Of a DNA stretch of 64,000 nucleotides, positions 53,351-64,000 are shown piece after piece. A program made the position numbers and the translations under genes. Source of the DNA: Paraspadella gotoi (Eukaryota > Chaetognatha); contig CM119263.1 of assembly GCA_051294375.1 (NCBI GenBank), positions 16,098,532-16,162,531 of the forward strand. Reading direction: 5' to 3'. The notes under the pieces are model-generated. The model was given only the letters and a program-made list of their open reading frames with translations. It searched no databases and had not been told where the DNA came from. Each line of letters starts with the position of its first letter. Position 1 is the first letter of the stretch.

Positions 53351-56300
53351 ATGACGGTGACTTACCAAGCGGACGTGGCCACGGCAAAGTTCCTCACCTT
53401 CTCCAAATTGATGCGACGATGGCACGGTTCCATCTACAAGTTGTTGTGGGCGGAATTCCTCTTCTTCTCTGTCCTACTCGTCGTCGTCACCTGCCTCAAC
53501 TACCTCGTCTTCGCCAAGACGCTCGTCCCCTACAGCGAACTGTTCTTTCAAGTTGGTTAATCCGCGAGGCCGTTTGGAAAAAAATTAATTTGGCAGTCGG
53601 AGAAAATAATTGGGCCGTTCGAAGACATTAAATTTAGATATATAACATGTATATAATCAGAAATTGTAAACTCACTTATCGAATGAGTCTTAGTTTAGTT
53701 TAGTTTAAAAATCGAAATCAATAAGAGAAGAAAAATTAAAGTTTTGTAATCACAAATTAACTACTAAATTTATCAAATATTTGACTAATTCACGAAGAAA
53801 AATAATTTAAAAAATGGCATCTTATGCGCACAAATTCATGTCTCAAGGTCTGCATATACTGCAATCAAACGATAAAAGAGCTACCGCTGACACTTATTCT
53901 CGGTTTCTACGTTTCCCTGGTGGTGAAAAGATGGTGGGATCTTTTGTTTGTCGTTCCCTGGCCCGACCAGATCGCCCTCTTCGTCACTTCTTACATCGGA
54001 GGCTTCGATGATGCGGGGAGGATTATGAGAAGAACGATAATGCGGTCAGGAGAGAGAAAGAAATAATCATGACAATTGAGACATAGAGATTTTGAAGAAT
54101 GAAGCAAAAACAGGAGAATAATAGTCTCTAAATATAATGATTAGAAAACAACAGAATGGCTAACAAACAAAAAAGTAATCAAATTAAGGTTAATAGCTAA
54201 TCTCAGTTGGGTTAGTTACATTTACGTACTTTTGTCAAATCGAGGACGGAGAAATTGTTGCGATTGTTGTGGACGCCGCTGCCGATTTTTTTTTTGTTCG
54301 ATTAAATTCTTTTTTTTTCTTTTTTTCCTTCTAACCCAACGCAATAAGCTACGTGAACCTTTCGGTGATTTTCCTCTTCCGCGACATCTCGGTTCCGGTG
54401 AAGAAGCGATTCCCGACTCTGGATCACGTGGTTTCGGCGGGGATGTTGACGATTCACGAGAAACAGATCATCGACGAGACGGCGTCGCGAGATCGCATCT
54501 ACTGGATCCCCATCGTGTGGGCCATGAATCTCGTGCATCGCGCCCGCGTGGAGAAGCGCATCGTCGACGACCACGGGATCTTCGCCGAGGACTTGCTCAC
54601 CGTAATCGATATATCAACCAATGAGTCAATCGAATCGAATCGATCAAATTAAATACCTAGTATCGAACGTTGAACGTTGTAGAGAAAATGGCTTTGAAAA
54701 CAAGACTGAGAACTTTATGGTATGTATGGTATGTATGTTAGTATTGTGAATCGAAATCTTCCACTTCCTACGAATCTTTTTTCTTAGATCTATTTATAAA
54801 TTTCAAATTAAACTATTTCTATGTAAGTCATCAGCTCAATTTGTATTCCCACGTCCTCCTTAACTTTGTCATAGTTAAATTTCCTTCCGTCTTTTTTTTT
54901 TCCTTTCAGTCCCTCAACATCTTTCGAGAGAAACTCCGAATCATTCAAACCTACGATTGGATAAACGTTCCTCTCGTTTATCCCCAAATCATCACCTTCG
55001 CCGTTTACGTTTACTTCTTCACGCTCCTATTCGCCTATCAGTATATCCCGAAGAAACCGTTTGAGATGTACCAACTCGATCGCGAAACTTACCTCATGGA
55101 GGAATTTTACTTTCCCGCCTACACGATCACCCTCTTCATCTTCTACATGGGATGGGCTAAAGTCGCGGAAGGTTTCGGCGATGATGCGATATTTTATGAA
55201 ATTGGTACAACCAATATATAAATTATCCATTCGTTTAATAAATAAGCTATCTTGCCCCTCACTTTGGACAGGCTTTGGTGGTTTAAGGCCTCCATCACTC
55301 TTCCGAGATAATGACAAAGCACGTCCCTGCAAGCTTTCAATCAAGACTCACAGTCGAGTTTATTCACTCCCAGAGTACCTGGCTTCCCTATCAAAGAATG
55401 TTTCAATTGTATGAAAAGACCACTCCCTTAAGTAATAGATCGTAGTTCATGACAATATTTTTTTTTATAAACAATGGGCGTGGCACTACTATTAAATTTC
55501 TTTTTCTCAGGATTGATGAATCCTTTCGGTGAGAACGACGACGATCTCGATTGCAACTGGTACATCGAACGAAACATCAGCATTTCTTACGCAATTGTCG
55601 ATGACCTTCACAACCAGTACCCAGAGCTGATCAGGGACGCCTTTTGGGACCGAGTGCCCGAGTTACCTCATACCCTTGCTTCATACGGCCAGAAGAGCGT
55701 GATATTTCAGGTTTAAAATCAATGTAAATTTCGAAGAAAAAGAAAAAAAATTAAGATTTCTTTCGTACTTAGGAGAGATTGCGAGAGTCTGAAACTTCTT
55801 TCTACATACATAGACAATTAGACAATTAGAAATATAGACTTTTGTTATTTAGTCATGATTATCTTGTTTCGCTCATATCTCGTAATATCTCCGTGCTTTA
55901 CGCTAAAACTTAAAATCGAGGGGCACATGTAAAATATCAAACATCAAGCCCTCTCGAGAACACCCTCTCCGCCCCGCTGAAGGCTCTTCATATGTCCCAA
56001 CATTGAAGGGTTCGACGGCGAACGTCATCGTCAAAGATGAGGACGCGTTTTTGATCAAAGAGACGATTCCTGAAGAACCGGAAGAGGAGGAAAGACAAGA
56101 GCAGCTGGCTGAGGCTGCGGAGAAGGAGCAACGCCAGGAACGGCGTCAGGAGCGGCAGCGGCTCGTTTCCTTCAGCGTCGCCGATTCCGCAGAGCAACTT
56201 CCCGCCGTGGGTGCTTCGAGGACGGGCTCTAAGACCGGGGCTCAGCTGCCCAAGCGGACGAGAACTTCCAAGATGGAAAGCGTGGGTACGGGCAGCGTCA

Positions 56301-59075
56301 TCGCTCCCAGGCCGTGGACGGGATCGTCTCGTTACGCGCTAGCCGAATCGTCACAGACGGCTCATCCGCACGTGGCGCGGGCCGGTCGGTACTCCAAAAC
56401 CCAGCAGCAGCAGCCGCAGCAACAGCCTGTACAACAGCCGACGGGTCCTAAGGTCAGTAAAATTGGTTGCACCAGTTTCATTAAAACAATCATTTTTATG
56501 AAAATTAAATCCCCGGTTTTTTTTATCTAGTAAATTCATTAATTCAAACGTTTAATAAAAGTGTTTTTTAATAATTGTTACTTGATTTTTTATTTATTTA
56601 AATATTCTCACACGTAGACATCAGCCACGATTCTGAAGGAAACGCGAGAGGAAGGATCGGCCGCGTCGTTGGATCAAGAATCCATGGAAGCGCTCGACCG
56701 CTACGCCAAAATCGCCAAGCTCCAAAAATCAACGCAGCCCGTTTTCGAGACTCCCGCCTTCAAAAAGGCCGATAAACCCCATTACATCCCCGTTATCATC
56801 AAGGGCAAGAACGAAAAGTTGCGGCTGGGATGCTTCAAACGTAACTGGAACAACTTCGTCACCTGCTGCGGTCGTAGCGAGTGCTGCTGCGAAAAGTGTC
56901 GCTTTAAGCAGCCTCTGCTACGGATAGAGAGAAGACCGGGTTCGTCCGACAAGTCGAACAAGACCAGCGGGATCTCCATGGACAGAAGCCTGAGCTCGGA
57001 CTCACAAAGCAGCAAGGATACCGGAGATCGCGCCTTGCAGCGCCCCAACAGTTTATCGGGATCGATAGCTTCTACACGACCCGCGGCGCCCGCGACCGCG
57101 CGGCGCCACAAGAGAGCCTCTGTGGTGAACAGTGACACTCAAGACAGCATCATCTCGAAAACGGCACCCCCTGGAAAGAGGACGACCGCCTCCATTTCTA
57201 AGATAAAAAAGTAACGATGGACCGACTGAAGCACGAGTTGTTTACTCATGAAGTTAACCGACCCAAATTAGATTTTCTACTTAGTTATCTAAACTTAAAT
57301 ATAAAATAATTTTTGGAAGTGTTCTTCGAGTATGGTCCATTCCGTTGATATAACAATATTTACATTAACCTCAAAACGCTTCGATATTGTTTCGACAATG
57401 GAAAAGCGAGAAGCAAATTGTTTCGGCTTCAAACCATGTGGTATTCTTTTGTTTTATCAGAAACTCCGTCGCGTCCTTGGGCGAGACTCAGCAGCACGAC
57501 GTTGGCCAAACGCCCCACATTAGATACCCGAACCATGTCCGCGTGCCCGACGGTCCGAGACGCAGCTCCGCCGATAAAGCGGAATTTTCCAAACCGAAAA
57601 AGCCCGGCTCCAACTTCATACTCCCAGCATCGAAAGAAGCCACGGCGAGCGAGGAGAACGCTACATTCTTTATTATCGAACAAGAGAGCATCGAAGAGGA
57701 AGAAGGTTTGTTCTTGCCAGTTGCCAGTTGCCAGTTGCCAGTTGCCAGTTGCCAGTTGCCAGTGGCGTGTAGAGGACTGTCGGCCCCAAACCCCCTATAA
57801 GCCAAGCCCATCTTACTTCTTTACAATTAACTTTACTACTTTTATTTTTACATTTCGTTAAATTATGTATGTTTTTTAAAGATTTTCTATAGATACCAAA
57901 AAAATGTCTTTTTTTTTTTAAATCGATAACCGTCTTGAAGCAATTAGTGTGTTTTTCACTTCTACAGAAGAGGAACTCGAACAAGGAAAGAGCAATCCGG
58001 AATTGGAGTCGAAATCCCAAGAGATCGTCGGCGTTGGCGCGGAAGCGGTCACCCCGACCAAATCCAATAGTGTGACAGAAATGCCCGCCGAAGTTGACGA
58101 GGCAGAATCTAAAGAATCTGTAGAGGGCGTCAAGATCTTATACACCAAATCCATACAGTCGACCCCGTCACTCGAGGAAGAGATGGAGGTCACTCCGTTG
58201 CAGCTCATGACCTACGCCAGGGGATACGAAGAGTACAAGGTGAAGTAGAACTCGTTGGATCTTATGTTAAAATAGGTATGTAGGAGGCCAAGAGAAAGAA
58301 GGGGAAAGGAATATATATATATATGAAATTGGTATATTATATAATTATATATATATAACTATATAGTATATAATTATATAAAATATAAAGTTCCTTGTCT
58401 TTTTTTCAATTTTTTTTCTCCAAAACGCCGTAAAAACATTAATATTAAACCATACTATTAAACCAAATAATATTAAACCATGCTATTAAACCACCAGAGC
58501 CTGTCCAAAGTCAGGGGCAAGAAAGCTTATTTATTAAATGAATGGATAATTTTTATATTGGTTGTACCAATTTCTTTGAAATTATCGATTTCGCAATCTT
58601 TCGATCTCCTTTGCCTACTTAAGGCCCCCTCAGAAGATCTCCACACGATCAGCGAAGATTCCGAGTCGAGCCTATCCCTCTCGCTCGGAGGCCGACCTGC
58701 CAACGTCCCCCCGGAAAAGACGAAACCCTCGCCTCTGGGCCGAGTCTACGAATCTGACGAGGCGAACGTCGAGGCGAAGGTTTCTGACGAATCTCACAAG
58801 AAATTGGCAACGGCGACAGATGGAGCTGCTGCCGCGTCCGAGGGGGCAACGGCCGGCGCTGCTGGGGCTCCAGGAGCGGATTCCTCAGGGACCGTTGCGG
58901 CGGCGGGAGCGGAGGAAGATAAAGGGTCTTCAAATTTTGTTACGCTGATAGTATATTTACATAATGCTAACTATTATTACCCCAAATCTCTCAATACAGC
59001 CAAAAGGACGCCGATGGTCAGCCAGCGAAAAAGAAACCAAAGACAACCGAAGAAAACAAAGGGAGGGATTCCTGA
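53351..59075 (+). CDS. BEST: Bestrophin, calcium-activated anion channel, with long C-terminal tail
   Basis: Pentameric plasma-membrane chloride/bicarbonate channel; about 1,014 residues, versus about 585 in human BEST1. Exons: 53351-53551, 53848-54044, 54349-54601, 54910-55171, 55511-55710, 56009-56452, 56618-57210, 57461-57705, 57968-58239, 58624-58925, 59000-59075; all in phase. Start MTVTYQADVATAKFLTFSKL matches bestrophin N-termini. Other signatures: LWAEFLFFSVLL, LGFYVSLVVKRWWD, PWPDQIALFV, KRFPTLDHVVSAGML, RIYWIPIVWAMNLV, YDWINVPLVYPQIITF, YMGWAKVAE, then LMNPFGENDDDLDCNW (calcium clasp). The roughly 650-residue tail is disordered: a Glu/Gln-rich stretch, a Cys-rich patch (CCGRSECCCEKCRF), Ser/Lys-rich and Ala/Gly-rich parts. 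Unspliced reading would stop at 57211 or 58245, giving shorter isoforms. Confidence 0.93.
55196..55272 (-). repeat. Short dispersed repeat copy in bestrophin intron
   Basis: Reverse orientation. It begins ATGAAATTGGTACAACCAAT and ends CTTGCCCCTCACTTTGGACA, 25 bp after the exon ending at 55171. Confidence 0.8.
56459..56485 (+). repeat. Terminal fragment of the short dispersed repeat
   Basis: AATTGGTTGCACCAGTTTCA matches the 3' end of the family. It starts 7 bp after the bestrophin exon ending at 56452. Confidence 0.4.
57716..57762. repeat. Heptanucleotide TTGCCAG array
   Basis: Six near-perfect 7-bp units starting 11 bp after the bestrophin exon ending at 57705. Confidence 0.9.
58499..58583 (+). 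repeat. Short dispersed repeat copy in bestrophin intron
   Basis: Begins CCTGTCCAAAGTCAGGGGCA and ends TTGTACCAATTTCTTTGAAA, 41 bp before the exon at 58624. Confidence 0.8.
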
Positions 59076-59546
59076 AGAATTGGTATCTCAAACGGCGACT
59101 GTAAATATTAGAGTGGGTCATTTATTTAATAATTATGGTTGTTACTGTTGATTTGGCTTATTTTTTTTACGTTACCTGTTTATTTTAGAATTAATTTAAT
59201 TTTAAAATGTTTTAAAGGTAAATTTTAAAGGTAAATATTAGGGTTAATACTTAATAGTTGATTAGAATAAGTGTCAGTTAAGGATAGTTTTAAAAATTTA
59301 AATTAATCATGGATGGGTTAAAGTTAATTATGATTTAAGATTTAATTTTAAGATTTGGGGTTGCTTTGAAATATGAATACATTTATTTATTAATTTTTAA
59401 AAAACGCGACATTATTATTATTGATTCATTATTCGTATTATTTAAATTTGTTATACATTTTTATTAAATATACGTAATATGATACTAACAAAATAATTTT
59501 ATTTAAAAATTCGATTTATCTTGACCCATCTTTTTTATTCGCTTAT

Positions 59547-59552
59547 AATAAA
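59547..59552 (+). terminator. Candidate poly(A) signal of bestrophin
   Basis: AATAAA about 470 nt after the stop codon in AT-rich sequence. It is the first exact match I noticed; chance occurrence is possible at this base composition. Confidence 0.3.
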
Positions 59553-60094
59553 CATTTTTTAAAAAAATTGTAATCCTTTAATAAAAAAATTAGATATTAA
59601 TAAAATTTATTAAACTTTCTGTTGGGGACTCATACTGCAAAGTTAATAGCTGCAGTCGCTTTGAGATACCTGACTCCAGGATTCCCCAAAGGAAAAAACA
59701 ATTCGAAGCTAAGACCCTTCTTTTCCTCTTCGCCCCAACAAGATAAAGATCCGACGTCGACCTCACTATCCAGCTTGTTGGATCCTGACGACAAATAATA
59801 AATGATTTAAATCCCATCTTTTTATAACTGTTTGTGTAAACTGATTTAAATACATATTACTATTAGAAAACAAATTATTATTAATTATTAATATTATTAT
59901 TATTTCAAATTATTATTAATTTTACTCATGGCATTAAATCATGTGCGCATTGCTCATCGTTAAGGCGCAAATGGACTGTTCTTTTGTCTAAGTTTCGACT
60001 TCGCCCTTCTTTTGCTAAACGGCCCCTTTCGAATATGTCATTTAACTACGTACATTAATCAGAACAACAATGCTTTCTCCCGGTTAATGAAAAA

Positions 60095-60158
60095 GGGACA
60101 AGATAGCTTATTTATTAAATGGATGGATAATTTTTATATTGGTTGTACCAATTTCATA
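60095..60158 (+). repeat. Short dispersed repeat copy, intergenic
   Basis: GGGACAAGATAGCTTATTTA through the TTGGTTGTACCAA hairpin and ATTTCAT. Confidence 0.8.
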
Positions 60159-62769
60159 TAAAATCTAATTGAAGAAGGATAAGATTAAGAAGTGTATTGT
60201 CAATAGTATCGAGGATGACAATCGACGAATTCTTTAATTTGCTCCGGGAAAACAGTTTTGGGTTTGGTAATTACACCAAGCTATTTACTCAAAGATGACG
60301 GGTATTGAATATTCTGATTACTTTAATACATGCTAAATTCTTTAAAGAAATCTTACTTTAAGAACTATTGCTTCAAGTATAAAATTAACTAAAGCACAAC
60401 CTAATCGAAAATAATTCAAACCATTTAAATAGCATTAATCTCATGTTATATTTTAGCATCAAATTATTATAAGAATTTCATTATATTTACAAAGACAGCC
60501 CAGGGGTTTATTTTAAAAATTCAAAATGAGGAATGCTTCGTCCATCTAAACTCCATGGAGGTTTGGAGGGTGTCTTGTAAATCAAAAGATTTGAGTAAAA
60601 CGTCAACAAAAGAACGCAGTAATATTTTTTTTTATTTGACTTGTCGTAAGGTTTAGAATTTATCTAAATTAAAAATCGCCCATTATCTAAAAAAGAAAAT
60701 TTCTGATTTTGCCAAAGCGATCAAGAAAAATAAGATCCCCCTTTAAAAATAATTTCAAGCGCAAAAATATTTTATTGTTTTTAATTCGCCGCATATTTAA
60801 ACAAAAAGACAAGCAAGAGATAGACTTGGCACAAAATTTCTAATCTGTTATGGCGAAGCTTGTAGCCTTGATAGGACAAACCTCCGGTCAATTCACGATA
60901 ACTACTGAAATCGTTGAACACAAAAGTAGAGCAAAACACGCCAATACTATTATACCCCTTTTCGTTTTTTTTTTATTAAGCCTGTTACTATCCTAAGTTT
61001 CAGTTTTTAAAAGACAATTAGTATTATTTGTTTAATCAAATCAAGTAGATTTCTTTCAGTAAAACCAAACAAACCAAACTATTTTTTTTTTTAAATTTTA
61101 CTCTTTTTTTAGCAGAGCAACTTTTAGATAAATTCAAATGAGATTGAGTTCTTCAATCTCATTTGCATACTCAGGTTCGTCCAAGATGTAAAGAAAGAAA
61201 ATCTTTTCTTATCTAACTTTTTAGAAATAAATAGGAGTATAAAAATTTTATTTGTTAGAAGCACTAAAATTTATACGCCAGATTTATGTTTTGAAGTTTT
61301 AGAGGATCTCATTTAACAAACCTCCACGTTGTACATTTCAGTTAATGTCATTCGAAATATGAGTAATTTTTTTTCCAGCTCTCCCCATCTCACTATGGCG
61401 AATCTCGAAATAAAAACCGATAAATATATAATTTAAAAGGATGGACAATTATAATTTAACAATTGCATCATAAAAAAAGAGCCAAAACAAAAACAACAAC
61501 AGAACAACAGCTTTCGGAACCGTGACGGGAGGAAAAGCACGCAAACTGCGCTTGCGCATTGCGCATGGTTGGCAATCGAGTTTCGTTTTCAAATCTAATT
61601 TTGATTTAAACAGTGTTTACCACTTGTATCAAAATTTTAAACCAAAGAGAGACGGAATGTACAGTACGTGTGCAAAAATCCGACGACGTCAGGGTTACGG
61701 AGAAAAAAGAGTTAGCTACTGTAAGATAACAAATGGAGTAGTATCACGGTAATCTGTTTTTAGTTTTTTTTTTTGTTTTTTTTTTGTTGTTGTTGTTTTA
61801 AATTTTAGATAATACTAACTACGAAGTTAATCACCCGCGTTCTTATTTACTGCGAGCGTTGTATAATGTATAACGAAATCCCCTTTGAGTTAAGTAAGAA
61901 ACGTGATCTATACACATTAAGATATAGAGATATTTATACGAACCACTGGAAACAGAGCATGTAACAATATTATTCATTTTATGACTAGAAACGTTAGACT
62001 TATAAAAATTTTTCGATCAAGAAAGTTCGTAAAATTAATGTCTCGAGCAAAGATATTTTTTTTTAATTTCGGCTGTGCATCTTGAAATATAGATTGAAGA
62101 AAATCTACTGGCGAAATTTGTATCATCGTTACAAAGTACTAGCCTATCTACAAGTATATACAAGCGTAATGTCACGAAGTAAACTCTTAAAAAAACTAAA
62201 ACAGTGACGATAATCTTTTTGGGTAAGTTAGGATATATCGGGTTGTAATGCCCGAAAAATAAAATCTCATTAGGTTGCCGGAGTCCGAAAACTTGGGAAT
62301 TTCCACTGGTATACATGATTGAAACAAATATTTTTTCTTAGCAACTGTTAATAATTTTAGGATCAAATTTAAACCTTTCACTTCCTTAAAGTGGGGTTCA
62401 TGTGGAAGGAAGGGGGGGAGGGAAGTTGAATAAAAATGGATCGGTCCTCTGAAGCGCTTGTAGTATCTTATATCTCTGCTTATCTGATCGACTCCAACTT
62501 CGTTTCCTTCCTTCCTTCCAACCTTTTTTCAATCTTCCATTTTTTTATACCGTAGATTGTCGAGTCGCTTTTGTGAAAAAAAAAGAGCAAATCGAAAAAA
62601 AAAAAGACGGGATCCTTTGGAGGAAAACTCCCGCCTTCAGACGTCCCATCCATTCACTCTCTCTCGCTCTCTCTCATTCTCTCTCTCTCTCTCTCTCACG
62701 AAAATCTCGTCCGGCAAAGGCACGCGTGGTTGAAATCGTCATTTCTCTTCACCCTTCATCGTCCGCCCA

Positions 62770-63454
62770 TTAAGACGTATCGCAAATATCGTACCATTTC
62801 TGCCAAACCTTTGCGGATCGGCGAACGGTATTTACGATCGGGGCGTTACGCTGGTTGTAGGCGAAGTGGGTGAGTTTCCAATAGTCATCGTCCTTCATGA
62901 AGTAGACGGTCCGGTCAGTGTACGAGAAGTAAACCGTGTCCAGATCCGAGGGTAGGGGTTCCTCGCCCGGCTCAGGCGGGTAGGCGTCTCTCAGCTTCTT
63001 CGGGCCCCACCCGTCGATGCAGCAGCCTTCGTTGCCTAAGCGGGTCACGTAACCGTAGACCTGAAGGGCAGAGACGCGAGTCGTTTCTGTGTTTAGTGGT
63101 TTACGAGTATTTGGAATAAATCAAACCGAAATGATTAGGTAGAATGTAGAGAGTACAGAGAAATAAATAAATCAAAAGAGAAGGAGTAGGCAAAAAAGGA
63201 TTGAAAAAAGGAAAAGAAGATAAGAGAAAAAAAATTTAGCCCCCCCCCCACTTAAAAAAAATATCAACTCACGTTGTCGCCCTTGAAGAAGTAAAGGTTT
63301 CCGTCTCTCTTATCGAACAAGACGGCGTCGATGTATCCTGGGATGGCGGGGTTGCGCGTTCCAGCCATCGGACCGAAGACTTTTGAAATGTTCTGAGGTT
63401 CAATGATCTGGTCCACGCCATCGATATCCGCGTTGTACCAGTAGACGTACTGAC
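62770..63454 (-). CDS. Hemopexin-repeat protein, probable matrix metalloproteinase C-terminus (partial)
   Basis: Two 3' exons, 63273-63454 and 62770-63060, joined in phase 0; upstream exons lie beyond the window. The first encodes QYVYWYNADIDGV, KVFGPMAG and PGYIDAVLFDKRDGNLYFFK, a classic hemopexin blade (IDAV plus YFFKG). The second has a blade with DLDTVYFSYTDRTVYFMKDD and YWKL, and ends KVWQKWYDICDTS. A Cys close to the C-terminus is usual for MMP hemopexin domains, where it closes the propeller by a disulfide. An unusual GCC pair (NEGCCIDGWG) lies in the second exon. The catalytic domain is not in view, so other hemopexin-domain proteins remain possible. It converges with bestrophin across a 3.7-kb gap. 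Confidence 0.75.
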
Positions 63455-64000
63455 CTGAAAGGTAATTAGTATTTGGATTAAGCTACGCAATTCATTCCTT
63501 AAAAATATATATTTCACTTTTATCACATTCTTAATTATTGATAGGCACTAATGGTCCGCTCTGTTTCACATTTCTTACAAAAAAAATAAATACGGTTTAA
63601 AATTAAAAAGAAACATTTATTTGGATGAAAATTTATAAATAAAACCAAAAAAAGTCCATATTGTTTCAATTTTGCCTCGCGCGTTTCCGTGACAAATCAG
63701 AGTCGATTCCCATGCGTCGATGCCTTATTTCACATCACCCAAGAATTAATTAGCGACACCTACTCCTGATTCCACACCCGCCCTAAACGCTACATGAGAC
63801 GACTTGGCGTTTTTCTCGAGAATCCAAAACATCCTTTTTTGCGCATTTAACACTTGTTCGCACAAACCTCACAAATCTCCTTCTCACAAATTTTAGGATT
63901 TTTTTTTTATTTTTTTCAGATTTTTTAACTTCCATATTTGTCTAATTCTCTTTGGGTTTTTCTTTCTGCGTATTTGGAGAAAAAAAATAAAAAGAAGCAT
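63455..64000. other. Intron of the hemopexin-repeat gene at the window edge
   Basis: AT-rich sequence upstream of the exon at 63273-63454; no further exon recognised. Confidence 0.5.

Larger units (their letters stand above)
59076..62769. other. Intergenic region between bestrophin and the hemopexin gene
   Basis: AT-rich, with one short-repeat copy (60095-60158), a GC-rich TGCGC-containing patch (about 61520-61570) and a CT array (62655-62698). No gene seen. Confidence 0.6.

Noticed and set aside
1-64000. A new prokaryote-type defence or biosynthetic system
   Set aside because: The window is animal nuclear DNA with intron-rich single genes; nothing resembles a gene cluster of that kind.

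Overview
This is a nuclear genome fragment from an animal, most likely an invertebrate bilaterian. I cannot place it more closely. Evidence: dense GT-AG introns, GC-richer exons in AT-rich flanks, long CT/GA microsatellites, several transposon-like repeats, and neuronal or signalling genes found only in Metazoa. All exon models were read by eye from splice sites, codon phase and protein similarity; nothing was searched.

Layout. 1-10.7 kb is gene-poor. It holds CT arrays, dispersed repeats and an imperfect 1.2 kb tandem duplication, one copy of which carries a 2.0 kb inverted-repeat element flanked by 8-bp target duplications. About 11.3-36.2 kb (+) is one very large RIM-binding protein gene (SH3, three FN3, two SH3) with about 39 exons and several extreme low-complexity insertions. 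36.2-40.8 kb shows no gene. 40.86-46.70 kb (+) is a class A peptide-type GPCR. Its largest intron contains repeats and, on the opposite strand, a complete four-exon gene for a small beta-sandwich-like protein (44.54-45.43 kb). 47.55-51.36 kb (-) is a complete PDE9-type cGMP phosphodiesterase, with a probable non-coding first exon near 51.9 kb. 53.35-59.08 kb (+) is a bestrophin with a very long tail. 59.1-62.8 kb is intergenic. 62.77-63.45 kb (-) is the 3' end of a hemopexin-repeat protein, probably a matrix metalloproteinase, whose 5' part lies outside the window.

Function. RIM-BP organises presynaptic active zones and calcium channels, PDE9 hydrolyses cGMP, bestrophin is a calcium-activated anion channel, and the GPCR probably senses a peptide. 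All are plausible in neurons or sensory cells, but nothing here shows that they work together. There is no operon-like organisation.

The most unusual features are the roughly 280-residue PGQ repeat, a 14-residue repeat and a glycine-zipper block inside RIM-BP; the nested antisense gene; the mobile element with an intact empty-site copy beside it; and a family of 60-80-bp repeats lying mostly in short introns. Assembly quality is uneven: there are five N gaps, and some duplications look like unmerged haplotypes or overlaps.
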